Of a DNA stretch of 64,000 nt, positions 8,360 to 17,324 are shown one piece after another. Below the pieces are notes generated by a model that saw only the letters and a program-made list of their open reading frames with translations, ran no database searches and was not told the DNA's origin. Every line of letters starts with the position of its first letter. Within the stretch, counting starts at the first letter, position 1. This DNA is from Ga0077555 sp963746315 (GTDB taxonomy: Bacteria; Pseudomonadota; Alphaproteobacteria; Rhizobiales; Hyphomicrobiaceae). Position numbers and translations under genes: made by a program. The DNA is taken from assembly GCA_963746315.1 (NCBI GenBank), contig CAVVAR010000003.1, positions 806,001 through 870,000 of the forward strand, written 5' to 3'.

Positions 8360-10747
8360 ATGAGCCCGAGAAGCACCCTGACCAAAGACCAAGCCCCCGG
8401 CGACCTGTCACCGGCCGAGGCCGAAGCCGAGCTTGAACGTCTCGCGACCGAGATTGCGCATCACGACAAGCTCTATCATGCCGACGATCAGCCGGAGATT
8501 TCCGACGCCGCCTACGACGCGCTCGTCGCGCGCAATGCCGCGATCGAGGCCGCGTTTCCCGAGCTTGTGCGGCTCGATAGCCCATCCCGCCGCGTCGGCG
8601 CCGCGCCATCCGAAGGCTTCGGTAAGATACGCCATCTCGTGCCGATGCTGTCTCTCGGCAACGCCTTTGAGGACGAGGACGTCACGGACTTCGCGGCTCG
8701 CGTGCGCCGGTTCTTGAACCTGGGCGCCTCCGATCCGCTTACCTTCACAGCCGAGCCCAAGATCGACGGCCTCTCCATCTCTCTCCGCTACGAGGCCGGC
8801 CGCCTCGTCGAGGCCGCCACCCGCGGCGATGGCACCGAGGGCGAGAACGTCACCGCCAACGTGATGACCATCAAGGAGATTCCCCACCGCCTCCACGGCA
8901 AGGGCATCCCCGACCGTATCGAGGTGCGCGGTGAGATCTACCTCGGCCACGACGATTTCCGCCGCCTCAACGCCGAGCAGGAGGCAGCCGGCGACAAGGT
9001 CTTCGCCAATCCGCGCAACGCCGCCGCCGGCTCGCTGCGCCAGCTCGATTCGTCAATCACCGCGCGCCGACCGCTCCGCTTCTTCGCCTACGCCTGGGGC
9101 TTCGCATCGTCGCTTCCCGCCGAGACGCAAACCGGCGTCGTCGCGGCGTACGCGTCTTGGGGCCTCCCCAGCAACCCGCTGATGCGCACCTGCGCCACGA
9201 CTGACGACATGCTCGCCTTCTACCGCGAGATCGGCGAACGTCGCGCATCGCTCGGCTACGACATCGACGGCGTCGTCTACAAGGTCGACCGCCTCGATCT
9301 GCAGGCGCGCCTTGGCTTCGTCTCGCGCAGCCCTCGCTGGGCCATCGCGCACAAGTTCCCGGCCGAGCAGGCGACCACCGTCCTCGAAGGCATCGACATT
9401 CAGGTCGGTCGCACGGGCGCTCTCACGCCTGTCGCCAAGCTGCGCCCGGTTACCGTTGGCGGCGTCGTCGTCTCCAACGCCACGCTGCACAACGAGGACG
9501 AGATCGCCCGCCTCGATGTCCGCATCGGCGACACCGTCATGGTCCAGCGCGCCGGCGACGTCATTCCGCAAGTCCTGGGCGTCGTCCTGGACAAGCGCCC
9601 AGCCGACGCCGTCCCTTATGCCTTCCCACACTCTTGCCCCGTCTGCGGCTCGTCCGCCGAGCGCGATGTCGACGAGGCGACCGGCGAGGCCGACGTTGTT
9701 CGCCGCTGTACGGCCGGCCTCGTTTGCCCGGCTCAGGCTCGCGAGCGCCTCCGCCATTTCGTATCTCGCAACGCGCTGGACATCGAAGGTCTGGGCGAGG
9801 AGCGCATCGCGCTCTTCTTCGACGAAGGTCTGATCCGCACGCCCGCCGACATCTTCACGCTGCAGCGGCGCGACGCGGAAAGTGACGCCCCACTGAGCGA
9901 GCGTAAAGGCTTCGGCGCCAAGTCCGTCGAGAACCTCTACAAGGCCATCGAGGCGCGGCGCCGCGTTCCGCTTGACCGCTTCCTGTTCGCCCTCGGTATC
10001 CGCCACATCGGCGAGACCACCGCCCGCGACCTCGCAAAGGCGTTCCTGACGTGGGATGCGGTCCGCGCGGCCATCGATCGCGCCGTCGCGCATGCTCCGG
10101 GCCCCGTATGGCACCGCTTCCACGCGCTTCCCGGCGTCGGCGAGAAAACCGCCGAGGCTGCGGTGAAAGCGCTGGCCGCGGCCGGTGGCGACCGTCTGCT
10201 GGCCCAAACCGATCTCCTCGACGACCGGCCCCTCGCTGACCGCATCGCAGCAGCCAAGCTCGCCCCCGCTCGCGCCGCGTCCGCTCTGGCCAACGCCTTC
10301 GGAGGCGATGCGAAAGCCCTTGTCGCTGCCGCTCGCGAGGCCGCGACGCAAATGGCCGGTGAAGGCTATACCGAGCTCGCCTCTTTGTCGGGCGTCGGTA
10401 CCGTCGCAACAGATGCCCTCGTTGATTTCTTCAGGGAGCCGCACAACCAGGAAGTGCTGGCTGCCCTGCTCGAAGAGATCGAGATCCTGCCCTTTGAGCG
10501 ACCCGCCGCCACGCAATCCGCCGTCACCGGCAAGACGGTCGTCTTCACCGGCACGCTAGAGCGCTTGGCCCGCAACGAGGCCAAGGCCCAGGCCGAGCGC
10601 CTGGGTGCCAAGGTCTCCGGCTCCGTGTCGAAGAAAACCGACTATGTCGTCGCCGGCGCCGATGCCGGCTCGAAGCTCACCAAAGCCCAGGAACTCGGCG
10701 TCACCGTGCTTTCCGAGGAGGAATGGATCGCCCTGATAGGTGGCTGA
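8360..10747 (+). CDS. ligA: NAD-dependent DNA ligase
   Basis: LigA seals nicks in duplex DNA using NAD+. In order the 795-residue protein has the Ia domain (HDKLYHADDQPEISDAAYD), the adenylation domain with the active-site lysine in AEPKIDGLSIS, an OB fold (VGRTGALTPVAKLRPVTVGG), a zinc finger starting CPVCGSSAERD with the second cysteine pair near RRCTAGLVCP, a helix-hairpin-helix domain, and a C-terminal BRCT domain (GKTVVFTGTLERLARNEAKAQAERLGAKV). It is longer than the roughly 670-720 residues usual for the family; the extra length is in the HhH region before BRCT. It directly follows bamD; no recN is present between them. Confidence 0.96.
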   Translation: MSPRSTLTKDQAPGDLSPAEAEAELERLATEIAHHDKLYHADDQPEISDAAYDALVARNAAIEAAFPELVRLDSPSRRVGAAPSEGFGKIRHLVPMLSLGNAFEDEDVTDFAARVRRFLNLGASDPLTFTAEPKIDGLSISLRYEAGRLVEAATRGDGTEGENVTANVMTIKEIPHRLHGKGIPDRIEVRGEIYLGHDDFRRLNAEQEAAGDKVFANPRNAAAGSLRQLDSSITARRPLRFFAYAWGFASSLPAETQTGVVAAYASWGLPSNPLMRTCATTDDMLAFYREIGERRASLGYDIDGVVYKVDRLDLQARLGFVSRSPRWAIAHKFPAEQATTVLEGIDIQVGRTGALTPVAKLRPVTVGGVVVSNATLHNEDEIARLDVRIGDTVMVQRAGDVIPQVLGVVLDKRPADAVPYAFPHSCPVCGSSAERDVDEATGEADVVRRCTAGLVCPAQARERLRHFVSRNALDIEGLGEERIALFFDEGLIRTPADIFTLQRRDAESDAPLSERKGFGAKSVENLYKAIEARRRVPLDRFLFALGIRHIGETTARDLAKAFLTWDAVRAAIDRAVAHAPGPVWHRFHALPGVGEKTAEAAVKALAAAGGDRLLAQTDLLDDRPLADRIAAAKLAPARAASALANAFGGDAKALVAAAREAATQMAGEGYTELASLSGVGTVATDALVDFFREPHNQEVLAALLEEIEILPFERPAATQSAVTGKTVVFTGTLERLARNEAKAQAERLGAKVSGSVSKKTDYVVAGADAGSKLTKAQELGVTVLSEEEWIALIGG

Positions 10748-10777
10748 CGTTCGAGCGGCCGGACATCAGCGGTCTTT

Positions 10778-12100
10778 TCAATCGGGGTTGTTGCGCGGTC
10801 GATCGAGACCGTAGTGCTGACGCAGCGTACGCCCCTCGTATTCGGTCCGGAACCGGCCCTTTCGCTGCAGGATCGGCACCACCTCCTGTGTGAAATTATC
10901 GAGCATCCACGGCAGAATCGGCGGCATCACGTTGAACCCGTCCGCGGCACCGCTGTCCACCCAGTCCTCGATCGTGTCCGCCACCTGCTCCGGCGTCCCC
11001 GCCATCACGAAATGCCCGCGCGCGCCGGCGAGCTTGCCGAGCAGCTGCCTGAGCGTCAGCTTCTCGCGTCTGACAGCGCCGACGATCAGCTCCGTCCGTC
11101 CACGCGAGCTCTGGTTGTCCGCCGGATCCGGAAAGTCCTCCGGCCGCAACACCTGATCCAGCTTGAGGTGCGAGAAATCGTGGCCGTCGAACCGGTCGGC
11201 GAGCCGCGACAGCCCGATCCGTGTATCGGCAAGCTCGTTCAGCTCCTGCTGCAGGCGCTTTGCCTCCGCTTCCGTGCCTGCGATCATCGCGCTGATGCCG
11301 GGCAGCACGAGCAGCTGGCTCGGCGCCCTTCCCGCTGCCACGACGCGCTCTTTGATGTCGCGATAGAACTCCACCGCCGTGCTCTTCTCGATGTGTGCGG
11401 TGAATACCGCTTCGGCGTGCCGAGCCGCGAAGTCCTTCCCCGTATCCGATGAGCCCGCCTGAACGAGCACCGGCCACCCCTGTGGCGAGCGCGGCATGTT
11501 GAGTGGCCCCGCGACCTCGAAGCTCTCGCCCTTGTGATTGATCGGCCGCACCAGCGCCTTCTTCACGAACACGCCACCACTCCGGTCGTCGACGACTGCA
11601 TCGTCGCCCCAGCTGTTCCAGAGAGCCTTTAGAACCTGTACGAACTCCTCGCCCTTCGCATAGCGGTCGGCGTGCGACAGGCGGCCGGCCCCGCCGAAGT
11701 TGCGGCTGCCTGCGATGCTGAACGAGGTCACGATGTTCCACGCCGCACGGCCGTGGCTGATATGGTCGAGCGAGCACAGCTGACGCGCAAGGTTGAACGG
11801 TTCCGTGTGGCTCGTGGACGCGGTGCCGATCAGCCCGATGCTCTTCGTCGCGTAGGCGATCGCTCCGAGCGCGGTGATTGGCTCGAGCCAGAGTCGCGCC
11901 GAGCTGTCGACGTCCGGCGGCAGGTTCAACACGTCGGCGAGAAAGATCGAGTCGAAGTGCGCCGCCTCGGCTTTTCGCGCGCAGTCGACGTAGTGCTCGA
12001 TGTCCGTCAGCGCGCGCGGCGTGGAGCGCGGGTGCCGCCACGCGGCCTCGTGATGGCCACGCCCGTAGATAAAGAGATTGAGATGCACCCGTCGCTTCAT
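10778..12100 (-). CDS. FMN-dependent monooxygenase, NtaA/SnaA/DszA family
   Basis: This is a bacterial-luciferase-like TIM-barrel enzyme of the two-component flavin monooxygenase family that includes nitrilotriacetate and dibenzothiophene-sulfone monooxygenases. These use reduced FMN supplied by a separate reductase. The 440-residue protein starts MKRRVHLNLFIYGRGHHEAAWR, typical of the family, and has WNIVTSFSIAGSRNFG and GWPVLVQAGSS, both family hallmarks. An in-frame upstream start would add 61 basic residues with no homology and was rejected. It is the last gene of a minus-strand set after the decarboxylase (82-base gap) and ends 30 bases from the convergent ligA stop. The substrate cannot be told from sequence. 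Confidence 0.88.
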   Translation of the reverse strand: MKRRVHLNLFIYGRGHHEAAWRHPRSTPRALTDIEHYVDCARKAEAAHFDSIFLADVLNLPPDVDSSARLWLEPITALGAIAYATKSIGLIGTASTSHTEPFNLARQLCSLDHISHGRAAWNIVTSFSIAGSRNFGGAGRLSHADRYAKGEEFVQVLKALWNSWGDDAVVDDRSGGVFVKKALVRPINHKGESFEVAGPLNMPRSPQGWPVLVQAGSSDTGKDFAARHAEAVFTAHIEKSTAVEFYRDIKERVVAAGRAPSQLLVLPGISAMIAGTEAEAKRLQQELNELADTRIGLSRLADRFDGHDFSHLKLDQVLRPEDFPDPADNQSSRGRTELIVGAVRREKLTLRQLLGKLAGARGHFVMAGTPEQVADTIEDWVDSGAADGFNVMPPILPWMLDNFTQEVVPILQRKGRFRTEYEGRTLRQHYGLDRPRNNPD

Positions 12101-12182
12101 GACGCCCTCGAGGATCGCTTCTGGATCGATGCTAGCAGAGCAGGTGCCGCCGACAACGCATCGCTGCTCCAGGCCGCCCCGA

Positions 12183-13430
12183 TCAGTATGTCGCCTTGAT
12201 CCGCGACTGCCCCGCGTCGCTGGCCCCCGCCTCGGCCGTGCACGCCGCGAGATCGGCCAGATACTGATCGATCGACGGCGCATGCAGCAGCGACATCATG
12301 CGGTGCAGGCCCTTTGGCCGCTGCGTCAGTCCCGGCACCCAGCCGCGTGCTGCCATCAGCTCGGCCACCCGGAACACGTCCACTTCGTCTGACCCCACAG
12401 CCACGATCGAGAGATGCGGGTCGCCGATCACGTGCAGCCCGGCAATCGCGGACACGCCTTCGCGGTAACGATCGATAGCCGCCATCAGCTCGCCCGCGAG
12501 GCGCCGGTAGCCGTCGCGCCCGAGATGCTGGATCACCGCCCACGCGCCCGCCACCGCACCGCCCGGCCGCGTGCCGACGATCGTCGTTGTTGCAAAGCGC
12601 CCATTGGGCCAAACGTCCGCATCAAAGCCGTGATGCTTGGCAATATCGTCGTTACGATAGAACACGGTTGAGGCCGGCTTCGGCGTATAGCCGAACTTGT
12701 GCAGATCCGCCGAGATCGACATGACGCCCGGCAGATGCATCTCGAAGTCCGGCACCGGCCGCCCGAGGTCGCGCACGAAAGGCGCAAGATAGCCACCGAC
12801 GCAGGCATCCACGTGAAGCCACACGCCCTTGTCGAGAGCTAGCGCCGACAACGCCGCGATCGGGTCGATGATCCCGAACGGAAAGCATGGCGCCGACCCG
12901 ACGAGCATGATCGTATCGCCGTCGACAGTGGCTCCGAGTGCCGCGACATCGGCCCGAAAGTCCGGTCCGGCCGGCACGCGCCGCACCTCGAGGTCCATCA
13001 GCCGCGCCGCCTTGTCGAACGCAGGGTGTGCTGTCTCGGCCATCACGAGATTGCCGCGATGGCCTGCGTTGCCACGCTGCGCGCGCGCGAAATTGCGCGC
13101 CGCCTGCACGGCCATGACAATGCTTTCCGTGCCGCCCGTGGTCATGAAGCCCTGCGCGCCCTCCGGCGCCCGGAACAGGTCGAGCCCCATCTCGACCACC
13201 TCGCGCTCCATCTGCCCGAGGCTGAGGAATGCCCGCTTCGCCCCGAGCGCGTTCTCCGCGAACATCTCGTTGAACGCCGCACGGCCGATCTCGTCGACAG
13301 CGTCGTCGGCCTTGAACACGAACAGCGGCACGCGCCCGCCGCGCCAATCGGCATCGCCGGCTTTCCGCGTCCGGATGTCGGTGATGACATCCGTCTGGCT
13401 GCGGCCCGTCACCGGAAATGTCTTGCGCAT
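12183..13430 (-). CDS. PLP-dependent group II decarboxylase / sphingosine-phosphate-lyase-like aminotransferase-fold enzyme
   Basis: A 415-residue fold-type I PLP enzyme. The PLP-binding lysine is in the motif SADLHKFGYTPKPAS (about residue 245), and HVDACVGGY supplies the aspartate that contacts the pyridine nitrogen. GFMTTGGTESIVMAV is the phosphate-cup region. The SADLHKFG...STVFYR pattern is closest to sphingosine-1-phosphate lyases and tyrosine/glutamate decarboxylase relatives, so the reaction may be a carbon-carbon cleavage or a decarboxylation. It lies between a methyltransferase and the flavin monooxygenase on the same strand. The substrate is unknown. Confidence 0.85.
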   Translation of the reverse strand: MRKTFPVTGRSQTDVITDIRTRKAGDADWRGGRVPLFVFKADDAVDEIGRAAFNEMFAENALGAKRAFLSLGQMEREVVEMGLDLFRAPEGAQGFMTTGGTESIVMAVQAARNFARAQRGNAGHRGNLVMAETAHPAFDKAARLMDLEVRRVPAGPDFRADVAALGATVDGDTIMLVGSAPCFPFGIIDPIAALSALALDKGVWLHVDACVGGYLAPFVRDLGRPVPDFEMHLPGVMSISADLHKFGYTPKPASTVFYRNDDIAKHHGFDADVWPNGRFATTTIVGTRPGGAVAGAWAVIQHLGRDGYRRLAGELMAAIDRYREGVSAIAGLHVIGDPHLSIVAVGSDEVDVFRVAELMAARGWVPGLTQRPKGLHRMMSLLHAPSIDQYLADLAACTAEAGASDAGQSRIKATY

Positions 13431-13488
13431 CTGGAACGCCCCTTGCCATGGCTCTCTTTGCTAGCATGGCGCGATGCGAGGCGTGGCG

Positions 13489-14235
13489 CTACCGATTGCT
13501 CGAAGTGGGCTTCGTAGCACTGATCGCCAGGAACGCGGCGCCCACCTTCGTCATGCGGCCGAGCACGCCGTCGATCGGATCCATCCACCGCGCCACGATC
13601 CCAATCCGCGGATAGTAGACGGCCCCACGCACCGGCCCTGGGATCAAACCCGCCTGGTCGGCGAGCCGCTTCAGCTCGCCGGGCGTGCGGAAGTGTCCGC
13701 GCTTCCACAGCGGCGATCCGAGCCACGCCCTGACGCGGCGCTCCGCCGCCCACGTACTCCATCGGCCGAGCTCGCCGATGACCAGCCGCCCGCCCGGCTT
13801 CAGGACGCGCGCGATCTCGCCGAATGCCGGACTGCCGTCGGCAACGAAGCACAGGATCGTCTGCGCCACGACCACGTCGAACTGCTCGCCCTCGAATGGC
13901 AGCGCCTCCGCCGGCCCGAGATGCAATGCCAGCGGCACGCCGACCTCTCGCGCCCGCTCCCGCGCAGCCTCGATCATGCGCTCCGAGGCATCGACGCCGG
14001 TCACCTCGGCGCCCCGCTTCGCCAACTCCACCGCCAGCGCCCCGTCACCGCAGCCGACCTCGAGCACGCGCTTGCCGACCACGTCGCCGATCAGCTCGAG
14101 CATCAGCCGCCGTTCGATCCGCTCCGTAATCGCGCCGAGCTCGGACGCCCGCCACTTGGCGTAGACTTGCGGATCGAGGCCGGGAAGGGCACGCCGGTCG
14201 CACTGTGATGCAGCATTTGAGGGCTGTTCCATCAA
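13489..14235 (-). CDS. Class I SAM-dependent methyltransferase
   Basis: A 248-residue Rossmann-fold methyltransferase. The SAM-binding glycine motif VLEVGCGDGALAVELA is near residue 57, followed by the acidic loop VTGVDASERMIEAA and FDVVVAQTILCFV (motif IV region). RVLKPGGRLVIGELG is the typical post-core strand. It resembles the UbiE/Methyltransf_11 group, but the substrate cannot be assigned. It is the first gene of the minus-strand trio and is divergent from the deaminase gene, with about 150 bases between the two starts for promoters. Confidence 0.88.
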   Translation of the reverse strand: MMEQPSNAASQCDRRALPGLDPQVYAKWRASELGAITERIERRLMLELIGDVVGKRVLEVGCGDGALAVELAKRGAEVTGVDASERMIEAARERAREVGVPLALHLGPAEALPFEGEQFDVVVAQTILCFVADGSPAFGEIARVLKPGGRLVIGELGRWSTWAAERRVRAWLGSPLWKRGHFRTPGELKRLADQAGLIPGPVRGAVYYPRIGIVARWMDPIDGVLGRMTKVGAAFLAISATKPTSSNR

Positions 14236-14388
14236 AACAGCCTAGCGCTCTTCGGTGCGGTTCGCTTGATCGTCGTCAGACGGCCGGGTTGCACACCGAC
14301 TACCGGCGCTCGCACCCGATTGCATCGAGCGCCCGCAGGCGCGAGCATGGCGTTAGGGAAGTGACGATCAGCAATGGAGCCAATCAAC

Positions 14389-14886
14389 ATGCACGAGACC
14401 TTCATGCGGCGCGCCCTCGAGATCGCGCGCGAGGCCCTCGACGAGCCCGGCGCGCTCCCCTACGCCGCTGTCGTCGTCAAGGGCGGCCAGATCGTCGGCG
14501 AGGGCCTGAACCGCGCCAACGGTCGATGCGACCCGACCTCCCACGGCGAGGTCGAGGCAATCCGCGACGCCTGCGCGAAGCTCGGCACGCTCGATCTCTC
14601 GGGCTGCGATCTCTATACCACTGCCGAGCCCTGCTCGATGTGCGTCGCCACCATGTATCTCTCGGGCATTGCGCGCCTCTACTACGCGCTGGCCGTTCCG
14701 GAATCCGCCGCCTTCATGGCCCGCCTCGCCGCCCTCGATCCGAAATGGCAGCGCCGCATCTCCGCCGCCGACCTGCGCCGCGAGGTGTCCCTGCCCATGG
14801 ACCAGCGCCAGATGCCCGCCGAGGCAGTGCTGAAAGACGAGGTTCAGGCCTTATTCGCCGAGTTTGCAAAGCGGCTGGGTGCGTGA
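14389..14886 (+). CDS. Nucleoside/guanine deaminase-like zinc enzyme (CMP/dCMP deaminase fold)
   Basis: A 165-residue cytidine-deaminase-fold protein. The zinc site is complete: HGEVEAI (His and catalytic Glu) and EPCSMC (two Cys). Overall layout (NxRANGRCDPTSHGEV...TTAEPCSMCVATMYLSGI) matches the guanine deaminase GuaD type of Bacillus and related nucleobase deaminases better than tRNA adenosine deaminase TadA. The start at 14389 is preferred over an ATG at 14374 because GGAG (14376-14379) lies nine bases before it; the upstream choice would add five residues. It is a single gene with the methyltransferase trio divergent on its left. Confidence 0.8.
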   Translation: MHETFMRRALEIAREALDEPGALPYAAVVVKGGQIVGEGLNRANGRCDPTSHGEVEAIRDACAKLGTLDLSGCDLYTTAEPCSMCVATMYLSGIARLYYALAVPESAAFMARLAALDPKWQRRISAADLRREVSLPMDQRQMPAEAVLKDEVQALFAEFAKRLGA

Positions 14887-15081
14887 GCCGCCAGAACCCT
14901 TGACCGTGCCCTCGAAAAACCGCCTCCGCTATCGCCAGTTCAGCGGACCATGTCACGATTGCCCTGACGCGCCAGAGTGAGCCAAGAGCTGCATCACGGC
15001 CAAGTGCAGGTCGAACATTCATCAGAAAGCAAGCCGTTCATTAGAGAATGCGGTCCGAGAAGCTCTTGATTCGGTCGAGCG

Positions 15082-15556
15082 ATGAGTATTGATGATTTCC
15101 TGACTGATCTTTACGACTTTGTGCCCGCCGTTGCAGCCGCTTCCTGGGCGGCTGCGCGTACGGCGGGTCTATGTTTTGCCGTCTATTTCGCGATTGCAAT
15201 GCTCTTAGCGCCGAGTTGGCTCGGCCATCAGCTCAGACTTGGCGACGTCGGACTGATATTAATGAGCGGACTATTCTGGTGGGTGATTGTCTCGATAATC
15301 GGGAATGCTCTTGACGATACCAGCAACATTTGTCGTTGGCGGAATAGCTCATCTACTGCTGCGCAATTCAAAGCTGCACTCAAAATGGGCCTTTGGCGTC
15401 GGCGGTTACGTGACCGGCGTACTGCTTTGGACGATGCTGTCGCAAGCAGCACCGCCCGGACATCTCGTATTTGGAACGTGGTTGGCAGCCGCCGGTATAG
15501 GTGGCCCGGCCGGGTACTCTGGCGGGAAAGTGTTTGCGCTTCGCATGCCAAGGTAA
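15082..15556 (+). pseudogene. Small polytopic membrane protein, apparently split by a frameshift
   Basis: Two overlapping frames each carry half of a membrane protein. From 15082 the first frame encodes hydrophobic helices (TAGLCFAVYFAIAMLLAP and GLILMSGLFWWVIVSIIG), then after about 15305 turns into polar, basic sequence without character. From the ATG at 15305 the next frame continues with further helices (LLTIPATFVVGGIAHLLLR, WAFGVGGYVTGVLLWTML and a Gly-rich hydrophobic segment) and stops at 15556. Joined, they would make one protein of about 155 residues with four or five helices. Alternatives are two overlapping genes or a sequencing error. Function is unknown. Confidence 0.55.
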
Positions 15557-15633
15557 GTTGAAGTTCTTCTGCTTCTACCCCCCAACCGGCCCTCGACCTC
15601 ACATCCGCTTCCCAGCCGACACCGCCCGCGCGC

Positions 15634-17178
15634 TCACTCCCACTCGATCGTCCCAGGCGGCTTTGACGTCACGTCGTAGACGACGCGGTTGATGCCGCGC
15701 ACCTCGTTGATGATGCGTGTGGCCGCGCGCCCCAGCACGTTCATGTCGAACGGGAAGAAGTCGGCCGTCATGCCGTCCGTCGATGTGACGGCGCGCAGCG
15801 CGCAGACGTGATCGTAGGTACGCGCGTCTCCCATCACGCCGACCGTGCGCACCGGCAGCAGCACGGCGAACGCCTGCCAGATCGTGTCGTAGAGCCCGGC
15901 CTTGCGGATCTCGTCGAGATAGATGGCGTCGGCCTTCCGCAGAATGTCCATCTTCTCGACCGTCACCTCGCCGGGGCATCGGATGGCGAGGCCGGGACCG
16001 GGGAACGGATGCCGGCCGACGAACGCCTCGGGCAGCCCAAGCTCACGGCCGAGCGCGCGCACCTCGTCCTTGAACAGCTCGCGCAGCGGCTCGACCAGCT
16101 TGAGGTTCATCCGCTCCGGCAGGCCGCCGACGTTGTGGTGCGACTTGATCGTGACGGACGGCCCGCCCGTGAACGACACGCTCTCGATCACGTCCGGATA
16201 GAGCGTGCCCTGGACAAGATATTCCGCGCCGCCGATGCGGCTCGCTTCCGCCTCGAAGGTCTCGATGAACAGTCGCCCGATCGTCTTGCGCTTCTGCTCG
16301 GGGTCGGAGACGCCCGCCAGCGCGCCCAGGAACTGCTTCGACGCATCGACGTGGATCAGCGGAATATTGTAGGTGCCGCGGAACAACCGCACGACCTCCT
16401 CGGCCTCGTTGAGCCGCATCAGGCCATGATCGACGAAGATGCACGTCAGCTGGTCGCCGATCGCCTCGTGGACGAGCACCGCCGCCACCGCGCTGTCGAC
16501 GCCACCCGAGAGGCCGCAGATGACCTTGGATTTTCCCACCTGCGCGCGGATCTTTTCGATCTCGCTCGACCGGAAATGGCGCATCGTCCAGTCGCCGGGG
16601 AGCCCTGAGATCTTGCGCACGAAGTTCTGGATCAGTGCCGCCCCGCGCGGCGTATGCGCCACCTCCGGGTGGAATTGCACCGCGAAGTGCTTGCCCTCGG
16701 CGTCCGCGATGGCCGCGAACGGCGCGCCCTGGCTCACCGCAACGACCCGGAACCCGGGCGGCAGCTGCGTGACCCTGTCGCCATGACTCATCCAGACGGT
16801 GTCGCGCTCGCCCTTGGCCCACACGCCCTCGAACAGCGGACACGCGTCGACGATCTCGATCTCGGCTCGGCCGAACTCGCGGTGATGGCCGGCTTCAACC
16901 TCGCCGCCCATCTGGGCCACCATGGTCTGCTCGCCATAGCAGATGCCGAGCACCGGCAATCCGGACGAGAACACCCAGTCGGGCGCTCGTGGCGTGCCCA
17001 TCTCGGTCACGCTTGCGGGGCCGCCGGATAGAATGACAGCCCTGGGCTTGAGGCGCTCGCGCGCCTCCTCGGCCTTATTGAAAGGCACGATCTCTGAGTA
17101 GGCGCCGGCCTCGCGCACGCGACGCGCGATGAGCTGCGTCACTTGGCTGCCGAAATCGATGATGAGCACGGTGTCCAT
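15634..17178 (-). CDS. guaA: GMP synthase (glutamine-hydrolysing)
   Basis: GuaA converts XMP to GMP with glutamine and ATP. The 514-residue protein has a class I amidotransferase domain (residues 1-200) with the nucleophile cysteine in GICYGEQ and the histidine/glutamate pair in FHPEV, an ATP pyrophosphatase domain with the P-loop GLSGGVDSAVAA (about residue 225), and the C-terminal dimerisation domain ending GTIEWE. The start at MDTVLIIDFGSQ is the family's; an upstream frame would add 41 unconserved residues. It is a lone minus-strand gene, divergent from the DUF1186 gene. Confidence 0.97.
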   Translation of the reverse strand: MDTVLIIDFGSQVTQLIARRVREAGAYSEIVPFNKAEEARERLKPRAVILSGGPASVTEMGTPRAPDWVFSSGLPVLGICYGEQTMVAQMGGEVEAGHHREFGRAEIEIVDACPLFEGVWAKGERDTVWMSHGDRVTQLPPGFRVVAVSQGAPFAAIADAEGKHFAVQFHPEVAHTPRGAALIQNFVRKISGLPGDWTMRHFRSSEIEKIRAQVGKSKVICGLSGGVDSAVAAVLVHEAIGDQLTCIFVDHGLMRLNEAEEVVRLFRGTYNIPLIHVDASKQFLGALAGVSDPEQKRKTIGRLFIETFEAEASRIGGAEYLVQGTLYPDVIESVSFTGGPSVTIKSHHNVGGLPERMNLKLVEPLRELFKDEVRALGRELGLPEAFVGRHPFPGPGLAIRCPGEVTVEKMDILRKADAIYLDEIRKAGLYDTIWQAFAVLLPVRTVGVMGDARTYDHVCALRAVTSTDGMTADFFPFDMNVLGRAATRIINEVRGINRVVYDVTSKPPGTIEWE

Positions 17179-17324
17179 GTCGCTTGTTAATTCAGCCCTC
17201 GCCCGGAGGCAATGCGGCGGGATAGAAGGGGCGAGGCCGCGACTGATCGCAGCCGTGCCGCCGAGCCGGGCGCCCGCGCCTGATCGCCGTATCGCAACCA
17301 AGAACCTGGCCGGGAGCCGCGATC

